Source of the DNA: Shewanella sp. MTB7
Lineage (GTDB): Bacteria; Pseudomonadota; Gammaproteobacteria; Enterobacterales; Shewanellaceae
Length of the DNA: 64,000 nt
Reading direction: 5' to 3'
NCBI RefSeq assembly: GCF_027571385.1
Contig: NZ_CP085636.1
Coordinates: 1,612,001 to 1,676,000 of the forward strand
Position numbers and translations under genes: made by a program. The notes under the pieces were generated by a model, which made no database searches, had not been told where the DNA came from, and worked only from the letters and a program-made list of their open reading frames with translations. Below are positions 38,461 to 48,561 of this stretch, piece by piece. Position 1 is the stretch's first letter. Every line of letters begins with the position of its first letter.

Positions 38461-39264
38461 AGCTTAAGATTCTTTTTACTACACGATAACACGCAACTAT
38501 ATCCGCATAAGTCACATCGAAATCTTGGTGTGACTGCTTCACCTCTATACTGAGCTTATCAACGAATATTAAAATTTCATTCTTCTTTATAGCAATTGGT
38601 ATTGTCACTTTACATTAATGAGTCAGCGAAAAAGTGATAATATTTTTCTTAATGATGAATGCAACAAAAAGCAAACAAACACATTTTGGATAGATTGAAG
38701 ATTAAGCAGATCTAGCAATTAATGTTCACTATTAGGTGAATATAGGTGTTTAAATTTAAAACTCCATATCAACGTTAATTCCGTTACTTAAGTTGTTGGT
38801 AATATTACATATTGTAATGCTACTTCATGTAACGATACTTTTTGTAATACGAAATAGGGTAATATTAGATTTTATATTATTTGTATCAAGGTGTATCTTC
38901 TATTTCATTGTATTTACAGTTAATTAACCTTGGCTGGGTAGCGGTGTTTCTAACTTAGTGATATTAAGTCATTAAGTAGATTTTGCCAGTTATATTTAAT
39001 TTCGATTTTAACTTAATTCAAAGTCTGCCTGTTAACAAGTTGGTCACATTGGAAAAGTCATGTTTTCTGTTAATTGTATAGTCATTGGATATGTGTTAAT
39101 TAATTAACGGTAACGTACCTTATGTATTATTCTTGTTGGAAAAAAAGCCTCTCACAATGGTTATTGTAAATTGTTTTTATGCTCCCATATCGATACTCGT
39201 TTCATATGGGAATAAGAGACTTCAACTGATTGAAAATAGTATTAATTAAACGGAGTTGGTTATT
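38461..39264. other. AT-rich intergenic region, about 800 bases, upstream of gadC
   Basis: No coding frame of interest. A run of short ATTACA/TGTAAT-like motifs at about 38797-38868 (GTAATATTACATATTGTAATG and neighbours) looks like a possible regulator-binding cluster. No recognised riboswitch or terminator. Confidence 0.5.
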
Positions 39265-40785
39265 ATGACGAATGAAAAAAAAATAAATAATGGGAGAATT
39301 GGTGTATTCGCGTTAGCAATGTTAAATGTCGTTGCTGTTGTTAGTTTACGTGGTCTCCCCGCGGAAGCTGAATATGGGTTAAGTTCGGTATTTTATTATG
39401 TATTTGCAGCCGTCGTATTTCTGGTTCCAGTTTCTCTGGTTGCTGCCGAGTTGGCAACTGGCTGGTCAGAAAAAGGCGGTATATTTCGTTGGGTAGGTGA
39501 AGCATTTGGTCCTCGGCTTGCCCTTGTCGCTGTATTTATGTTGTGGATTGAAGTCACGGTTTGGTTCCCAACTGCATTAACGTTTGGTTCGGTATCACTG
39601 GCATTTATTGGTCCTGATACGACTTGGGATCAAGCACTTTCAGAAAACAAATTCTTCATATTGTCGATTGTGTTAGGTATTTATTGGTTTGCAACTTTTG
39701 TCGCTCTTCGGGGGACATCTGCTTTTGCTAAACTGGCTAAGTGGGGTGGCCTAGTGGGCACTATCATACCTGGCATTGTGTTAATCGTGCTTGGTTTTTC
39801 TTATTTGTTTTTCTCTGGTAAGCCACCTCAAATAGAATTGACTTGGGGCAACCTTATTCCCGACTTTTCTAATTTTAATAATGTGGTACTCGCAGCCAGT
39901 ATTTTCCTGTTCTATGCCGGTATGGAGATGAACGCCATTCATGTTTCAGAAGTCGATAATGCCGCGCGTAATTACCCTATTGCAATCGCCATTGCAGCAA
40001 TTGGTACAGTGTCAGTGTTTGTTTTAGGTACCTTGGCGATTGCCTTTATCATTCCTCAACAAGACATCAGTTTAACCCAAAGCCTCTTGATAGCTTATGA
40101 TAAGTTGTTTGCTTGGGCTGGTATTGGTTGGGCTTCACCGGTTGTCGCAGCGTGTCTAGCTCTTGGTGTCCTTGCGGGGGTTGTTGGTTGGGTCGCGGGC
40201 CCCTCTTCTGCACTGCTAGTTGTCGCTAAAGGGGGATATTTACCACGATTCTGGCAATACACCAATAAATATGGCATGGCAACGCACATTATGTTGGTTC
40301 AAGCCATATTAGTGACCTTAATCTCCACCATATTTGTGGTGTTGCCATCGGTACAAGCTGCCTATCAGATCTTAAGTCAATTAACGGTCGTTCTGTATTT
40401 GATTATGTATTTATTAATGTTTGCTGCAGCCATCCACCTTAGATACAGTCAACCCAATCGACCACGTCCCTATAAAATACCTGGGGGCGATATGGGCATG
40501 TGGATCATTGGTGGTTTAGGCTTTATTGGTTCATTAATAGCATTCCTATTTTCATATATCCCGCCGAATCAAATCTCAGTGGGTAGCCCTGAAGAGTTTG
40601 TTGGTTTTCTTGTGTTATTGACGCTATTCTTCGTCGCTGTTCCGCTTATTATTTACCAAATTCGTAAGCCACACTGGAAAGACCCATCAGTGACTGACTT
40701 TGCGCCATTCACGTGGGAAATAGAAGATATACATCCCGGAATTATAAATACTTCCGACAAAATCACTCATGAATTAAACAAGTAA
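39265..40785 (+). CDS. GadC-like APC-family glutamate/GABA-type antiporter
   Basis: A 506-residue amino-acid antiporter with about 12 helices and a hydrophilic C-terminal tail. The ATG at 39265 is nine bases after GGAG; a TTG three codons upstream is also open but has poor spacing. The first helix reads LNVVAVVSLRGLPAEAEYG, matching the GadC-type APC helix 1 with its unwound glycine. The C-terminal segment (about 470-506) has the charged tail that acts as a pH plug in E. coli GadC. It sits 15 bases upstream of glutaminase, so the pair probably imports glutamine and exports glutamate, with ammonia release consuming protons. GABA exchange is an alternative, but no decarboxylase gene is seen. 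Confidence 0.85.
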   Translation: MTNEKKINNGRIGVFALAMLNVVAVVSLRGLPAEAEYGLSSVFYYVFAAVVFLVPVSLVAAELATGWSEKGGIFRWVGEAFGPRLALVAVFMLWIEVTVWFPTALTFGSVSLAFIGPDTTWDQALSENKFFILSIVLGIYWFATFVALRGTSAFAKLAKWGGLVGTIIPGIVLIVLGFSYLFFSGKPPQIELTWGNLIPDFSNFNNVVLAASIFLFYAGMEMNAIHVSEVDNAARNYPIAIAIAAIGTVSVFVLGTLAIAFIIPQQDISLTQSLLIAYDKLFAWAGIGWASPVVAACLALGVLAGVVGWVAGPSSALLVVAKGGYLPRFWQYTNKYGMATHIMLVQAILVTLISTIFVVLPSVQAAYQILSQLTVVLYLIMYLLMFAAAIHLRYSQPNRPRPYKIPGGDMGMWIIGGLGFIGSLIAFLFSYIPPNQISVGSPEEFVGFLVLLTLFFVAVPLIIYQIRKPHWKDPSVTDFAPFTWEIEDIHPGIINTSDKITHELNK

Positions 40786-40800
40786 CTTAAGGAAAATATC

Positions 40801-41745
40801 ATGTCTTCTTTAAATTCGAATATTGCTGAGTTAATGAAGCAAGCTGTTGAAAAGTGTAAAGATAATAAAGGTGGTGAGAATGCGTCATATATTCCATTTT
40901 TGGCATCAGTTCCATCAGAGTTAATTGGACTAGCATTTGTCTCTGTTACTGGTGAAGTGATTAAACTCCAAGATGCTGAATATAAATTTGCGCTTGAGTC
41001 CATTTCTAAAGTCTTAACCTTGGCCTTGGCATTAGAGCAGTCAGGTGCTGACGCGATTCACACCAAAGTAGGCGCGGATCCAACAGGTTTACCTTTTAAC
41101 TCTGTGATGGCGTTAGAGCTGCATCAAGGCATGCCTTTAACACCGCTAGTCAATGCCGGTGCGATGGCAACGGTGAGTTTGTTAAAAGCGACAGATAAAG
41201 AGCAGAGGTGGGACGAAATTCTGAATTTCCAGTCTCTTCTTACCAATAGCAAGATTGAGCTATCTGATGAGGTCAATCAATCGGAACAAACCACTAATGA
41301 GCATAATCGGGCGATTGCCTATTTGCTTAAATCATCAGATAGAATGTACTCAGATCCGATGGATGCATGTGAGGTTTACACTCGTCAGTGTTCGACCTTG
41401 ATCAATAGCGTTGAACTCGCAACAGTAGGCGCAACCTTGGCCAATGGCGGGGTTAATCCACTGTCTGGGAAGCAACTCATTAAGACCGAAAACATTCCAC
41501 ATATTTTAGCTGAAATGGTGATGGAAGGGCTTTATGACACTTCCGGTGACTGGGCTTATGATGTTGGTTTACCCAGTAAGAGTGGTGTCGGTGGCGGCAT
41601 ACTTTCAGTCATTCCTAATGTTGGGGCGCTGGCCGCTTTTTCACCGCGTCTTGATCCTATTGGCAATAGTGTGCGTGGGCAGCAAATGATTAAATATGTT
41701 GCACAAGAAATGGGCTGGAATCTATTTACGAGTCAGAAGCACTAG
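40801..41745 (+). CDS. glsA: Glutaminase A
   Basis: Hydrolyses glutamine to glutamate and ammonia, 314 residues, serine-dependent beta-lactamase-like fold. The nucleophile/base pair SxxK is at Ser67-Lys70 (LESISKV). Other family landmarks: TPLVNAGAMATVSLL, the conserved Tyr/Asn region DPMDACEVYTRQCS, VGATLANGGVNPLSG and LPSKSGVGGGILSVIP. AAGGAAAATATC precedes the ATG. It follows the GadC-like antiporter with a 15-base gap, the arrangement expected for glutamine-dependent acid resistance or glutamine catabolism. No fused regulatory domain is present. Confidence 0.92.
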   Translation: MSSLNSNIAELMKQAVEKCKDNKGGENASYIPFLASVPSELIGLAFVSVTGEVIKLQDAEYKFALESISKVLTLALALEQSGADAIHTKVGADPTGLPFNSVMALELHQGMPLTPLVNAGAMATVSLLKATDKEQRWDEILNFQSLLTNSKIELSDEVNQSEQTTNEHNRAIAYLLKSSDRMYSDPMDACEVYTRQCSTLINSVELATVGATLANGGVNPLSGKQLIKTENIPHILAEMVMEGLYDTSGDWAYDVGLPSKSGVGGGILSVIPNVGALAAFSPRLDPIGNSVRGQQMIKYVAQEMGWNLFTSQKH

Positions 41746-41765
41746 CTAGAGCTAGAGAGGAGGGC

Positions 41766-41793
41766 TAAGCGTTTAAAGACGGTTAAACGCTTA
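41766..41793. terminator. Perfect hairpin after glsA
   Basis: TAAGCGTTTAA and TTAAACGCTTA (11-base arms, 6-base loop) lie between glsA and the porin gene. No T run follows, so it may be a weak terminator, an RNA processing stem or a DNA operator. Confidence 0.6.
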
Positions 41794-41833
41794 ACTTAAA
41801 CTTTGTAGAAGTTAGATGAAAGGAAATAGACAA

Positions 41834-42991
41834 ATGAATAAGTCATTTATTGCTACAGCTATTGCAGTTCTCATTGTATCACCCTCGATATCTGCTACTG
41901 AACTGTATAAAGATGCTAAAAATCAGCTGACATTGGGCGGGTATGGTGATTTTAGTGTTTTGAATACCAATGATACAACAGAGGTTGTTAACAACGCATC
42001 ACGTATCAACTTTCAGTTTAGTCATAAGCTCAGTAATGGCCTGAAAGCGTTCAGCACCATGGAATGGGGGATCAACCCATTTGATTCTACGTTAGTTTAC
42101 AACCGTGAGAGTCTGTTCTCTTCACAAAATGGTGATTTGTTAAACAGCCGCTTAGCCTTTATCGGTTTATCCTATAACCAATACGGTAGTCTTTCATTTG
42201 GTAAACAATGGAGTGCTTGGTATGACGTCGTCGGCGGCACTGATAACGCCTTTATTTGGGGGGGCGCTGCAGCTGGCGAATATAGCTTGGACGGCTCCGG
42301 TGGAATTGATGGTGTCGGTCGAGCTGACAAAGCTATTCAATATAGGAACACCATAGGGAATTTTAGTTTTACCTTGCAAACTCAGTTACAGGATAACACG
42401 ATTGATCTCACTGGATTTGATCAAGTCGATCCAGATGGAACAAGCACCCTGACCTATGGTAATACCTATGGTGCTTCTGCCACATATGATTTTAGCGATA
42501 AACTCAGTGTTTCAGTGGGGGGCAACCGTGGTGAGTTTAAAGGTTTTAATAGTACGACCAATGACAGTATTGATACCGAAGATGAGATCTATGGTGCCAG
42601 TGTCTCTTGGGGCACACTGTCAGGCGATGGTCTGTACGTTTCAGCGAACTACAACAAGAATAAATACCATGAAACCGATAATAGTGGACGATTAATTCCT
42701 GATGCTGATGGAGTAGAAGCAATGGTGTCCTATTATTCTGATAATGTTCGTTCTTATCTTATCTATAATACCTTGTCTGCTGATAACTATTCCTTCATGG
42801 GCAATGATGGGATATTGCAAAATGTCACTGAGTACAATGAGCAGTCTTTGGTGCCAGGGATTGCGTATATATGGGATTCAACACTGGTCACCTATATCGA
42901 GGGTAAGATTGATATGAGCGATTTTGTGACCAACGGAGTCAAATCAGAAGGCGACAGTGCTGTCGCTGTGGGGATCCGCTACTACTTGTGA
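41834..42991 (+). CDS. Gram-negative general porin
   Basis: A 385-residue outer membrane porin. I start at the ATG at 41834, which follows AAAGGAAATAG; the frame opens six codons earlier. The signal peptide is MNKSFIATAIAVLIVSPSIS, cleaved near ATEL. The mature protein begins with KDAKNQLTLGGYGDFSV and alternates strands such as LSNGLKAFSTMEWGI, RLAFIGLSYNQYGSLSFGKQ and LSVSVGGNRGEFKG, as in trimeric 16-strand porins. The ending AVAVGIRYYL has Leu rather than the usual Phe. It follows the gadC-glsA pair, so it may serve amino-acid entry, although a hairpin separates them. Confidence 0.87.
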   Translation: MNKSFIATAIAVLIVSPSISATELYKDAKNQLTLGGYGDFSVLNTNDTTEVVNNASRINFQFSHKLSNGLKAFSTMEWGINPFDSTLVYNRESLFSSQNGDLLNSRLAFIGLSYNQYGSLSFGKQWSAWYDVVGGTDNAFIWGGAAAGEYSLDGSGGIDGVGRADKAIQYRNTIGNFSFTLQTQLQDNTIDLTGFDQVDPDGTSTLTYGNTYGASATYDFSDKLSVSVGGNRGEFKGFNSTTNDSIDTEDEIYGASVSWGTLSGDGLYVSANYNKNKYHETDNSGRLIPDADGVEAMVSYYSDNVRSYLIYNTLSADNYSFMGNDGILQNVTEYNEQSLVPGIAYIWDSTLVTYIEGKIDMSDFVTNGVKSEGDSAVAVGIRYYL

Positions 42992-43006
42992 TATGTTGCC
43001 ATATTC

Positions 43007-43042
43007 AGTCATAGTAAGATGTATATTCATCTTACTATGACT
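43007..43042. terminator. 15-base perfect inverted repeat between porin and broken gene
   Basis: AGTCATAGTAAGATG, TATATT, CATCTTACTATGACT. Perfect arms lie between two convergent transcription units; TCATCTCTTTT follows on the plus strand. Probably a bidirectional terminator, unusually long and AT-rich. Confidence 0.65.
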
Positions 43043-43051
43043 TCATCTCTT

Positions 43052-45513
43052 TTATGGTAGCGCATTAATGTCCATCGCCGAGTTGTAGATTTCAATAGGA
43101 GTGCCGAAAATGTGGTAAATTTCCATATTTAAAGTTTCTATAATATTTTCGTCACCATTGTCCGGTGCTTGTAAACCCAAATGCCACATGCGAGCAAATA
43201 CCGTTAAGAATTTCCCTCTATTAGTATACCCAGCTTCATAATATGCATTGATACGCCTATCTTCATTAAAAACTGACGTCCCAGTTTTTCTATCTACACC
43301 TATAACAGCATTTTTATTTATCGCACTATTAAAAGGAATAACTAGTCCAATCGCGTTAACATCATTGACTAGCCCAGTCTTTGATAAAATAACAACGCTT
43401 GCATCGGCGCTGTTTGCTAAATTGTCCCAACTTACTTTCGCACTTCCCAACGCCGCAGTGTTTAATGCATCATTTTTAGAACCGAAAATGTTCAATCTAA
43501 CTTTTGAATGACGTGTACTTTCACATTTTTCGTTTCCAGAACAAGGATTAATAGTACAAATTTCAGGATCAATTACATCCATTTTATTTGCATCAAGTTT
43601 ATTCCATGCTCCATTTTCTTTCCACATTACATATCGATACCCTTCAGATGGTTTTAATCGATAACTATAAGTATTGAGTAAATAGGATAGGTCTTCATCA
43701 GTGGCTGTTTGGTTACCATTATGATAGGTAGGGGAAAGGTCAAGTACTCTTTTTGTGTTATCAATACCGTTCGATTCACGATTAAACTGAAGTATATTAG
43801 CGGCTGAGCGAGTATAGCTCCATTCCGCCTTATGCCTTAATACTGATTTATTTGTATTAACCAAACTTGAGGAGTCTTCCCAATGTCCACTAAAGTCCAT
43901 CTCGCTTCGCAGTTCATGTAGCATATCTAAGTTTGACTCATCGATACCATCGATGTCTGAATTCCCGTTATCACATACTCTGGAGTCAGAAAACACTTCA
44001 CCATTAGTGCTCGTATGAGGTTCATTTTTAATCCAGTCATAGGTTTTTGAATCTAATACAAATAAAGGTGTAGCAAGTGGTGTTATTTCAATTTTAAGTC
44101 CGTTTTTAGAAAGCGTAGTTTCTGTACCTTCGCTAGATGAGGCCCCTCCTTGAGTTGGATTATATGCCCCATGGTGTATTTACTGCGTAGTGCACTAACC
44201 CAACCGGCACCATAACCAGTGACTATAAGGTTATCTCCAGTTGAAGATAACCTTAGTTGTGAGCCATAGCCGCCACCCATTTTACTTACCCCAAAAATTT
44301 CGCCATTGGTGAAGTTAATAAATTCATGCGCATCTTCATTGTTAGAGTTATCTAAAAGGGGCACTCTGTTTTCAAGATACATATGATAAATGTTAGAGTT
44401 AGCACCAGTACCTGAGGTAAAAAGGCGAATTGTAGAAGGTTTTTTATTGATTGGAAGATTCCATTTATGTAGGCTATTTTTAGTATTTCCAACTGTATGC
44501 CCAAATAACTCCGCGACGCCATTAATGACTTGAAGCTCAAACTCTGCTCTTTCATTGACGACTAAATAACGAGATAATCTAACGGGACTTCCGGATTGGT
44601 CTGTCAATACTATATGACTCTTCCTTAACGTGATAATAGCGCGATAACTGCCATCATATATTCGAAATGAAATAGGTGTTTTCGATCCGTATTTATTTAC
44701 TTCGACACCAAAACGCAAGCTGTACTGCTTTGGAATATTAAGATTATTCGTTTCCCAGTAACTTAACGACGTACCGTTTGCAATATTTAAGAAGGGTTCA
44801 TTAACACTGTTTAAAGAGGTTGAGAAATCATAATTTCCATTGTTTTGGAGGATCCAATTAGATGAATTATCCCACTATTCTTGAAAAATAATAGGATCAG
44901 GAATTACGGCAAGGTGATCTATCTTTGCATGAACGTTATTGTCTGAATTTAAAGCGTTCGCGCTTAATTGTATCATTGGTGGTTGGTCTGAAAACTTGAG
45001 ACTATTGATTGGAATAGAGTTGCCGCCGTCGATAGACAATTCTGCGTGACTATAATTTACTTTAATATCATAATCATGCCACTGACCAACCGAAGGAGAA
45101 CTGGCAAGTATTTGCTTTTCCCCAAATTGATCAATGATACTCACTCCTCTATAATCCACTATCAGAATTAGATTTACTGCCCCTGACTTTACCAGTACTC
45201 TCAAGGGCCATCCTGCAGTACCATAAGACGCTATAAGTGCTCTGAATTTAACTCGATATGAACTTTTTATATCAATGGGTCTATCATAGGTTAGGGTGCT
45301 TATTATGCCACTTGACTCTAAGTTTAAGAATTTCCGCCCTCCAGATGCACTTTCAATGTAAGGTGAAATAGTGGAGTTAGTCGAATTTATAGACCAGCGA
45401 GATATGTTGTCAAATGAAAATTCGTATGTGCTGGGATATTCGGGTTGTCCAGAGTATGCACAATGTACTATTAGAAAACCTCCAACTAACAACATATTAA
45501 AAAAATATTTCAT
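43052..45513 (-). pseudogene. Large secreted beta-sandwich protein broken by an amber codon and a frameshift
   Basis: Three leftward frames, 44875-45513, 44083-44718 and the frame of 43052-43996, are pieces of one gene. The first two are in the same phase, interrupted only by TAG at 44875-44877, with continuous coding text (WDNSSNW and on) between the TAG and the second ATG. The second and third join if one G is restored in the GGGG run at 44167-44170. The repaired product would be about 820 residues. It has a signal peptide (1-22), two related beta-sandwich modules (FDNISRW and WDNSSNW, each about 190 residues) and an unrecognised C-terminal region of about 400 residues with a cysteine cluster. 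The TAG falls in the linker between the two modules. I do not recognise the family. Confidence 0.75.
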
Positions 45514-45952
45514 AATATTCTCTCTATTTGTATTATATAATTATAAAGTCATCCTTAAATTTTTATTATTTCCTTAAAATAATATGCGCAGGTTAAATAT
45601 GAGCAAGGGAGTTAATTTCCACTTAATAATAAGTTGAAACCTCACATCACCTCCTCTCTTCATATATAACAACCTATGTACTAAACATATAGAACAAATA
45701 TTGCCATTTCAACCTAAATGTGAACAATAGTATATAAAAATACAGTTGGTGGGTGCGATATATCATATCTCATTGTAATTATAAGTATTTTTTTCAGCTA
45801 TAGATTTTATAAGATCTAGCGTGATGTGTTGATTTAAGTGAGGTGATGTAGCGATAAAGTTTAATTAATTTGTTCTTATTGCTATAAGTGGTTGTTTTTT
45901 TTGAGAGGAATATTTGCTGTATGTGTATGCTCTAATTGTTAATTATCCTTAT
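45514..45952. other. Intergenic region, 439 bases
   Basis: Very AT-rich space between two leftward genes. I see no terminator with a clear stem, no RNA element and no credible small gene. Confidence 0.5.
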
Positions 45953-48103
45953 CTAACACAGGGTGTTATTGGTTAAATAGGGAAGGATTTCCTGAGCGGA
46001 AATGGGTTTGGACAAATAATAACCTTGAATAAAATCACAATCTAATTTTATTAATTGATGCAGTTGCTCTTGTGTTTCAACGCCTTCAGCAACCACTGTT
46101 TTTCCCAGAGCTTTCGCCATTGATATGATAGTTGACACTAAGATGTGTGCATCTTGGCTCACAGTCATATCTTTTATAAAAGAACGGTCAATTTTTATAA
46201 TATCAATTGGAAAACGGCGAAGGTAACTGAGTGATGAATATCCAGTACCAAAATCATCGAGTGCGATAGTGCAACCTGCATCTTGTAGGTGTTTAAGCAG
46301 TCTTTCGTTATTACTTCTCTCAGAAGCTAGGGCACTTTCCGTTAGTTCAAAACAGATATCAGAAGGCGCTAATTGGTGTTGATTAATTGTAGATAACCAT
46401 TGATCGTTATCTCTTTCATTGAAGGGGATTTCATAAACAGAGCGATTAACATTGAATCCTATTTCAGTGAAGCCTTTTGATTTTAATCGTTTTAATTGTG
46501 CACAAGATTCCTGTAATACGAACTCCCCAATATCTTTGATCAACATAAATTCTTCTGCAAGTGGGATAAATATTTCAGGAGAGATTAAAATGCCGTTATG
46601 CTCCCAACGAACTAACACTTCAAACTTTTCTATTACAAGGCTTTTTGTTGAGAAAATCGGTTGGTATACAAGGTGTAGTTGTTTATTACATATCGCATTT
46701 TGTAGGTCGTTTTTTAGCTCAATTCGTTGCAATACCTCATCTTGCATATTACTTGTAAAGTAGCGGTATGAATCTCTACCGTTATTTTTTACATAATACA
46801 TGGCATGTTCCGCTTCTTTCATTACCGAACTTGCATCTTTGTTCTTTTCCGATAGATGGGTAATACCTATGCTAAGTCTGCAGTCGATAGACGTTTCTTG
46901 AATATAAAAAGGTTCACGAAATGCTTGAGTTATCTTGTCTGCAAGGCTTAGCATATCTGCTTTATTAGCTATGTGGTTCACCATTAATGCAAACCCGTCT
47001 CCGCTAATTCGAGCTGCAATATCACTGCTTTTTATTAATGATTGTAAGCGCTCTGCAGCTTTAATGAGTAATTGATCACCGAACTGTTCACCAAATAGAT
47101 CATTAATCTCTTTAAAAAGATCTAGATCCATCATATAAACAGTAGGTTGAGATTTATTGTTTTTAAGGTATTTAATTTTTTTGGTTAATGTTTCCATAAA
47201 GAAAAAACGATTAGCCAAACCAGTAAGAAGATCGAAACTAGCCTGTTGCTGAATCTTTTTCTTGGCTTTCACACTCTCAGAAATATCGAAGAAGGAACCA
47301 ACATAATGGGATATTTCGCCAGCAGCATCATGAATAACACTAATTGTTAATAACTCTGGAAATACTTCATTATTTTTTCTTTTATTCCATATCTCACCAG
47401 ACCAGCCCCCTTTATGTTTTATATCAGACCACATCTGTTCATAAAACTGTTGCGAGTGGTCTCCAGAATTGAACATTTTTGGATTTTTACCATAAACTTC
47501 ATCAAGGCTATAACCTGTCGTTTTAGTAAATGCTTCGTTAATTCGTACTATTTGATTTCTATTATTACTAATGAATATGGCTTCCTTACTTTCATCAATA
47601 ATATGATCACTTAGATTTAAACGCTTAATATAGTCCTGTGTTTCAATATCTTTTTCTATAAGACCACTAAAAAGGAGGAACAATGATTCAATTGAACTGC
47701 TGTTTGTTATTGGCTGATGGAACAATGCGACCAGAATAGCGGTGGTGTCATTATTACTATCTTGTAAGGAGATGCCAACATAGCCTGAAATATCCATCTG
47801 AGCCAATAGCTTATCGTCAGGGTATAAGTGCTGTGCATTTTTAGCCAGTGAACAGATACCCCCCTTAATGACCTCTGTACAAGGGGTGGACCTTAATGGG
47901 TAACTGAAGTTATCTAAAATGTTGTCGTTATTGGCAAGAGCAATCGTTGTTGCCACTGTTTTATCTGAGTTGAGACTGGCGATAAAAACAAAGTCAGCTT
48001 CAATGGCTTTGGTTAACCCGATACAGATATTATTGGCGAAGTTAGCATATTTTAAATCGGATAATTGATGAATTATCGCTCTTATTTTATCTTCATTCAT
48101 CAT
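45953..48103 (-). CDS. GAF-PAS-GGDEF-EAL cyclic di-GMP signalling protein, degenerate GGDEF
   Basis: A 716-residue cytoplasmic sensor. Order: a GAF-like domain (about 1-160), a PAS domain (about 165-290, with ISNNRNQIVRINEAFTKTTG), GGDEF (about 295-455) and EAL (about 465-705). The cyclase signature reads SGDGF at 367-371 instead of GGDEF, so synthesis is probably lost, although it may still bind GTP. The EAL domain retains catalytic residues: Glu495 (FEVLVRW), the Asn in NVNRSVYE, DDFGTGYSS, KIDRSF and VAEGVET. It is probably a phosphodiesterase with a regulatory GGDEF. A c-di-GMP riboswitch lies 31 kb away in this window. No transmembrane segment is apparent. Confidence 0.9.
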   Translation of the reverse strand: MMNEDKIRAIIHQLSDLKYANFANNICIGLTKAIEADFVFIASLNSDKTVATTIALANNDNILDNFSYPLRSTPCTEVIKGGICSLAKNAQHLYPDDKLLAQMDISGYVGISLQDSNNDTTAILVALFHQPITNSSSIESLFLLFSGLIEKDIETQDYIKRLNLSDHIIDESKEAIFISNNRNQIVRINEAFTKTTGYSLDEVYGKNPKMFNSGDHSQQFYEQMWSDIKHKGGWSGEIWNKRKNNEVFPELLTISVIHDAAGEISHYVGSFFDISESVKAKKKIQQQASFDLLTGLANRFFFMETLTKKIKYLKNNKSQPTVYMMDLDLFKEINDLFGEQFGDQLLIKAAERLQSLIKSSDIAARISGDGFALMVNHIANKADMLSLADKITQAFREPFYIQETSIDCRLSIGITHLSEKNKDASSVMKEAEHAMYYVKNNGRDSYRYFTSNMQDEVLQRIELKNDLQNAICNKQLHLVYQPIFSTKSLVIEKFEVLVRWEHNGILISPEIFIPLAEEFMLIKDIGEFVLQESCAQLKRLKSKGFTEIGFNVNRSVYEIPFNERDNDQWLSTINQHQLAPSDICFELTESALASERSNNERLLKHLQDAGCTIALDDFGTGYSSLSYLRRFPIDIIKIDRSFIKDMTVSQDAHILVSTIISMAKALGKTVVAEGVETQEQLHQLIKLDCDFIQGYYLSKPISAQEILPYLTNNTLC

Positions 48104-48561
48104 GCATGTCTTCGAAGGTTAAATTTTGATTTAATCACCTATTAGTTTGTAATGCAACGAAATATTTTGAGTTGCACTTTTGTTGCATTAAATGTTGTGC
48201 GTGGGTGTCTTGCTTGGCTCTATTCCTGCATTAAAAGGTTTTTAGACCCATAACAACATGAATACAAAGGTCAGCAGCAAGGCATTTAGAAGATGGGCTA
48301 TATATTTTAATCTACTGATAAGTAATATTTTTATAGTGAATTTTTGCAAGATGAAGTACTTGTTATAAATACTTAGAACGTTTTACTCATAAATGAAAAT
48401 TCACTGTTCTGTGCATAAACTTGATTGCATATTCCTATTAATGATAACGTTACATTTTGTCGTATTTGTAATACAAATATGTGAATGTGATCATTAAATT
48501 GGTGGAGGGATATACCTGCTGTTGAACAAGGGAGCCAGATAAGAATAAATAGAGGATATCT
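48104..48561. other. Divergent intergenic region, 458 bases
   Basis: Upstream space of the leftward GGDEF-EAL gene and the rightward secreted protein. AT-rich. No GEMM core or other RNA motif was found on reading. Confidence 0.5.

Noticed and set aside
38619..38700. 26-codon ATG frame in the gadC upstream region
   Set aside because: Lysine/asparagine-rich text typical of AT-rich random sequence, and no ribosome site.
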